DNA of 64,000 nt from an uncultured Paracoccaceae bacterium (GTDB lineage Bacteria; Pseudomonadota; Alphaproteobacteria; Rhodobacterales; Rhodobacteraceae). A model generated the notes under the pieces. The model worked only from the letters and a program-made list of their open reading frames with translations, searched no databases and was not told where the DNA came from. Position numbers and translations under genes: made by a program. The DNA lies in contig CANLDN010000005.1 in NCBI GenBank assembly GCA_947489445.1, positions 1 through 64,000 on the forward strand, given 5' to 3'. This document shows positions 60,811 to 64,000 of this stretch, in pieces; within the stretch, counting starts at the first letter, position 1, and each line of letters begins with the position of its first letter.

Positions 60811-62205
60811 TCAGGCAGCGGTGGATTTGCCGTCGATCGTCTGGAACATGACCTGATCGCGCCCTGCTTCCTTGGCACGGTAAAGAGCGAGATCAGCACG
60901 CCTGAGCGCATCCGAATAGCCGTCATCAGCATCCATGAACGTGCCAACACCAAATGACGCGGACACCTGAAATGGCACGATCATACCCTCGTTTTGGTTG
61001 GCGATGAGCTTTGGAAGGGTCTTCATCGCGATGCGCAAGCGATTGGATATTGTCTCAACGGCCTGCCGGTCCACAACGTCCAGAATAATCACAAACTCTT
61101 CCCCACCCCAGCGTCCGATTACGTCAGACCCGCGCAGATGCGGGGATAGGGCCGCATTCACAGCCGCCAAGACACTATCGCCAGCGGGATGGCCATAGGT
61201 GTCATTCACATTTTTGAAGTGATCAAGATCCATCAATACAACGCCAACACCATGACCCGTTCGCTGAAACCGCTTCCAAAGCCGGTCCAGGACATCATTC
61301 AATCCAGCACGGTTCAATGTACCGGTCAAACGGTCATGCACGGCGGCAAAGGCAAGTTGCCGTTCTACATGGCGCCGCAATCGGTCGGCCCGTTCTTGTA
61401 TCAGACCAGAGTATAGCGCGGTACCAATCATGCTGCAGGCGATCACACTCAGCACAATTGCTTCGACAGGGTATGAACGGTCGGGAACACCATAGCCGCG
61501 ATAAAGCACAAGCCCACCCAACCATGGTACAACAAAGCCGAATAGCACCATCATGCGGGTTCGGGACCCGTTTTCGTCCGAGGTCAGCGGCAAACGCGCA
61601 ACCGGGTAATGTGCATAGATCGTTAGCACCGCAAGGGTGGCTGGCACCAAGGCGATCAGGGTCGTAAGGGCCATATGACCGTCCAAATAGTGCACATCAT
61701 AGGTGTGCCCCATCACGCTGAAAATAATTAGTCCTGTCGCAAGAATTGCAAGCGCGATCCCGACACGCCCAGCCTTACGACGGATCAGCAAAGAACTGAA
61801 AAGCACGGCCAGCACCACCGATGTGTCCTGCCCCATCCGGCTGTCAGCCGTGGCCGCCAACGGCAAAAAGAGGTCATGCACAAAATCTGGCTGCACCAGA
61901 TTGAACAATGTCATGCATAGCGCGATCGTGCCAATCGCATATCGCCAGGCCGGTGTGGGCTGTCGAAGGCGCATATGCAAAAGCCCAACCGACATCATCA
62001 CAATCAGAAGCGCAGTCATCGGGTGTGTTCCCAACGCCGCGCCACCCGGCCCCAGCGTCACCGTCAGATCGAGCACATTGACGATGAGCCCCAAAATACC
62101 AGCCGCCAATGACACAAGCGCCAGCGGGATGCGCAACCGATGCGCCGACCTTACCAATCTATAGCGCCCGTGCTGCGCCCGCGAAATGTGTGTTGTGCCG
62201 TCCAA
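60811..62205 (-). CDS. membrane GGDEF diguanylate cyclase
   Basis: A 464-residue protein with about eight membrane helices in the first 270 residues, then a GGDEF domain. The active site is GGEEF in VIGRWGGEEFVIIL near residue 380, and an inhibitory I-site RGSD lies five residues before it, so product inhibition is expected. It makes c-di-GMP. The sensor part is integral membrane and unclassified. It follows scpB but is 89 bases away. Confidence 0.93.
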   Translation of the reverse strand: MDGTTHISRAQHGRYRLVRSAHRLRIPLALVSLAAGILGLIVNVLDLTVTLGPGGAALGTHPMTALLIVMMSVGLLHMRLRQPTPAWRYAIGTIALCMTLFNLVQPDFVHDLFLPLAATADSRMGQDTSVVLAVLFSSLLIRRKAGRVGIALAILATGLIIFSVMGHTYDVHYLDGHMALTTLIALVPATLAVLTIYAHYPVARLPLTSDENGSRTRMMVLFGFVVPWLGGLVLYRGYGVPDRSYPVEAIVLSVIACSMIGTALYSGLIQERADRLRRHVERQLAFAAVHDRLTGTLNRAGLNDVLDRLWKRFQRTGHGVGVVLMDLDHFKNVNDTYGHPAGDSVLAAVNAALSPHLRGSDVIGRWGGEEFVIILDVVDRQAVETISNRLRIAMKTLPKLIANQNEGMIVPFQVSASFGVGTFMDADDGYSDALRRADLALYRAKEAGRDQVMFQTIDGKSTAA

Positions 62206-62294
62206 GTTACGAGATCCAGATTAAACTTTCTGGTCGGACACTAAGCAATGACACTTAAGGGAAGATTGAGCGCTTTCGATTGTTGCGGAAATTT

Positions 62295-62936
62295 TTAATC
62301 TTCAAACAACTCTGTCTGATCATCATCGTCATCGTCTTCGTCTTTTTCGCCCAAACCAATCGCCCCCGGCGGTGGCCGATTTTCCAACAAACCGGCAGAG
62401 CGCAGTTCCTTGAGGCCCGGCAAATCCCGCGCGTTTTCAAGCCCAAAGTGATCCAAAAACCCTTGGGTCACGACAAAAGTCACCGGTCGGCCCGGCGTCA
62501 TTTTCCGCCGACCAAAGCGAATCCATTCCATCTCAATTAACTGGTCAATCGTGCCCCGGCTAACGCTGACGCCACGAATTTCTTCAATTTCGGCGCGGGT
62601 CACAGGTTGATGATAGGCGACAATCGCCAGCGTTTCGATGGCTGCACGTGACAGTTTGCGCGTCTCGACCGTTTCCTTCTGCATCAAAAATCCAAGATCA
62701 GCAGCGGTACGGATCGCCCACGCATTATCAACCTTCACGACATTCACCCCGCGGCCCTCGTAGCGTTTGCGCAGATGCGCGATCGCCTCGGCCGGGTCAC
62801 AGCCATGTGGCATACGCCCCGTCAGTTCTGCGATCGTCACTGGATCGGCGGTCGCAAACAGGATTGCCTCGACCATGCGCTCTTGTTCACCCATGGGCGG
62901 GGCTTCGAACAGGCTGTCATTTTTGGGTTTACTCAT
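62295..62936 (-). CDS. scpB: segregation and condensation protein B
   Basis: A 213-residue winged-helix protein of the SMC-ScpAB condensin complex. ScpB features are EAILFATADPVTIAELTGRMP near residue 25, ETLAIVAYHQPVTRAEIEEIRGVSVSRGTIDQL near residue 105 and PGRPVTFVVTQGFLDHFGL; an acidic tail of aspartates follows. The start at 62936 lies inside the end of scpA (eight-base overlap), which fixes it. Confidence 0.96.
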   Translation of the reverse strand: MSKPKNDSLFEAPPMGEQERMVEAILFATADPVTIAELTGRMPHGCDPAEAIAHLRKRYEGRGVNVVKVDNAWAIRTAADLGFLMQKETVETRKLSRAAIETLAIVAYHQPVTRAEIEEIRGVSVSRGTIDQLIEMEWIRFGRRKMTPGRPVTFVVTQGFLDHFGLENARDLPGLKELRSAGLLENRPPPGAIGLGEKDEDDDDDDQTELFED

Positions 62937-63723
62937 CACGCGGGGCCTTCTTGCGGATCTGGATGGGGGCGAAGCTTTCGCCCTGCCTAATTTCGATCTT
63001 GCCTTCCTTCGCAAGCTCCAACGAGGCAGCAAAGGTTGCTGCGGTGGTGGACCGGGTACGTTGCGGGTCAGCATCCCAGCCATCGGGCAGGTAGTTGGAA
63101 ATCTCGGTCCAGTCGCCTGCAAAACCAATCAGATGCCGCATCCGTTCCAGCGCCTGCTCCATGGTCATCACATGCTGGCGGTCCATCACGAAAGGGCGGA
63201 AATCGTCACGGGTGCGGATGCGGGCATAGCCTTGCATCAAATCCAACAGCGTCGCGGTATAGGTGACCCGGCGCACGCGCTGCACATCTTCTGTTACGCC
63301 GCGTGCGAAGAAATCGCGGCCCAGCTGGTCGCGCGCCATCAATTTGGCAGCCGATTCCCGCATGGCTTGCAGGCGTTCCAACTGAAATGCCAGATGCGCG
63401 GCCAATTCTTCGCCAGATGGCCCCGCCTCGGATGGATCAGGTGGCAGCAACAGCCGGGATTTGAGGAAGGCAAGCCAGGCGGCCATCACCAGATAATCTG
63501 CGGCCAACTCTAGCCGTAGCTGTTTCGCTTTTTCAACAAAAGCCAAGTATTGCTCGGCCAATGCCAGAATGGAAATCTGGCGCAAATCAACTTTCTGAGT
63601 GCGCGACAGGGTCAGCAAGAGGTCCAACGGTCCCTCAAAGGCACCGACATCCACGATCAGCGCCTCGGCGGCCACGCGTTCGGTGACACTCATGCTGTCT
63701 TCTTGAAACTCTTCGCCCTGCAT
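62929..63723 (-). CDS. scpA: segregation and condensation protein A
   Basis: A 264-residue ScpA kleisin. Family features are GAFEGPLDLLLTLSRTQKVDLRQISILALAEQYL, MAAWLAFLKSRLLLPPD and the C-terminal winged-helix region (AATFAASLELAKEGKIEIRQGESFAPI). The start at 63723 has GAGGG upstream; an ATG at 63693 is the alternative. It follows nagZ by six bases. Confidence 0.96.
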   Translation of the reverse strand: MQGEEFQEDSMSVTERVAAEALIVDVGAFEGPLDLLLTLSRTQKVDLRQISILALAEQYLAFVEKAKQLRLELAADYLVMAAWLAFLKSRLLLPPDPSEAGPSGEELAAHLAFQLERLQAMRESAAKLMARDQLGRDFFARGVTEDVQRVRRVTYTATLLDLMQGYARIRTRDDFRPFVMDRQHVMTMEQALERMRHLIGFAGDWTEISNYLPDGWDADPQRTRSTTAATFAASLELAKEGKIEIRQGESFAPIQIRKKAPRDE

Positions 63724-63729
63724 CTGCCC

Positions 63730-64000
63730 TCAGCCTAGTAGCGCTGCAAGTTCCGCTTCCAGACCTTGGATGTCAACGTTTTCTGGGGATTTCCGCTGCG
63801 CCAAGGCGCGATTTGCGCGGGTCTGCGCCGGCTCCGTCATCTCGCCGGCGGCGGCGGCAACGGCGACCATCTCTTCCGCTTCGCCATTGCAGTGCAGAAC
63901 GATATCGCATCCAGCCCTGACCGACGCCCTTGCGCGATCTGCAACGCTCCCCGACAACGCCTCCATCGACAGATCATCGGTCATGATCAACCCATCAAAC
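63730..64000 (-). CDS. nagZ: beta-N-acetylhexosaminidase NagZ, C-terminal part
   Basis: Only the last 89 or so residues are in the window; the gene continues past base 64000. The end of the catalytic barrel, [15 protein letters not shown], holds the DDLSM motif with the catalytic-site aspartate of GH3 NagZ. The order nagZ-scpA-scpB is typical of Rhodobacterales. NagZ removes GlcNAc from muropeptides in peptidoglycan recycling. Confidence 0.9.
   Translation of the reverse strand, partial: FDGLIMTDDLSMEALSGSVADRARASVRAGCDIVLHCNGEAEEMVAVAAAAGEMTEPAQTRANRALAQRKSPENVDIQGLEAELAALLG

Overview
The window looks like a chromosomal segment of a marine alphaproteobacterium of the Rhodobacterales (Roseobacter group). 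The evidence is the gene content and order: an iscR-led suf operon, lptF-lptG-lptD-surA-pdxA-rsmA, prfA-prmC-DUF4167, yceD-rpmF-plsX-fabH-ihfA-merR, nagZ-scpA-scpB, a two-domain dCTP deaminase, an FMN-riboswitch-controlled RibN-type transporter, and an iron control element (ICE/Irr box) in front of iscR. Base composition is moderately GC-rich. Only one clear patch, around 50.7-51.8 kb, is visibly AT-richer. There are no insertion sequences, prophage genes or CRISPR arrays. Species identity cannot be fixed from the sequence alone.

Layout. 0-0.5 kb: the tail of a possible membrane protein, then tRNA-Arg(CCG). 0.6-9.7 kb: a large leftward iron-sulfur assembly operon reading iscR, an IscS-type desulfurase, sufB, two small membrane proteins, sufC, sufD, two Yip1-like membrane proteins, sufS and a secreted protein. 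9.8-16.2 kb: a hydrolase, an HD phosphohydrolase, a DEAD-box RNA helicase, a TfoX-C protein, membrane proteins and ndk. 16.4-25.9 kb: an MFS exporter with a His-rich tail, an ABC-F ATPase, a Cys-rich orphan, MarC, a retropepsin-like protease, a TetR/hydrolase pair with a large operator, holC and pepA. 26-33.4 kb: a tightly overlapping lipopolysaccharide-export/outer-membrane biogenesis operon (lptF, lptG, lptD, surA) running into pdxA and rsmA. 33.4-38.7 kb: two paralogous lipoproteins, then DUF4167, prmC and prfA leftward, DUF1499 and an SH3 lipoprotein. 38.9-44.6 kb: leftward operons for a RimB-RimK-deacylase set and for two ureohydrolases plus an M20 amidohydrolase. 44.8-50.7 kb: outer-membrane barrels, mazG, an ECF sigma/anti-sigma pair flanked by a secreted COG4315-type protein and a cupredoxin, and an SDR. 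50.7-54.2 kb: an AT-rich orphan, the FMN riboswitch with ribN, and a serine hydrolase. 54.4-64 kb: a BamE-like lipoprotein, the fatty-acid/phospholipid starter operon, ihfA, merR, tRNA-Pro, dcd, a GGDEF enzyme, scpB, scpA and the end of nagZ.

Most notable non-coding signals: (1) a 145-bp element present twice (11574-11718 and 54212-54356), diverged in sequence but with TTAAC sites and helically spaced GCAT units in exactly the same register; (2) two matching ECF-type promoters (GAATAAA and CGTA with identical spacing) on the genes flanking the ECF sigma/anti-sigma pair; (3) an FMN riboswitch with an apparent Shine-Dalgarno-sequestering hairpin before an EamA transporter; (4) a perfect ICE palindrome before iscR, whose product has a single cysteine; (5) a 17-bp-armed inverted repeat between a TetR regulator and its divergent hydrolase.
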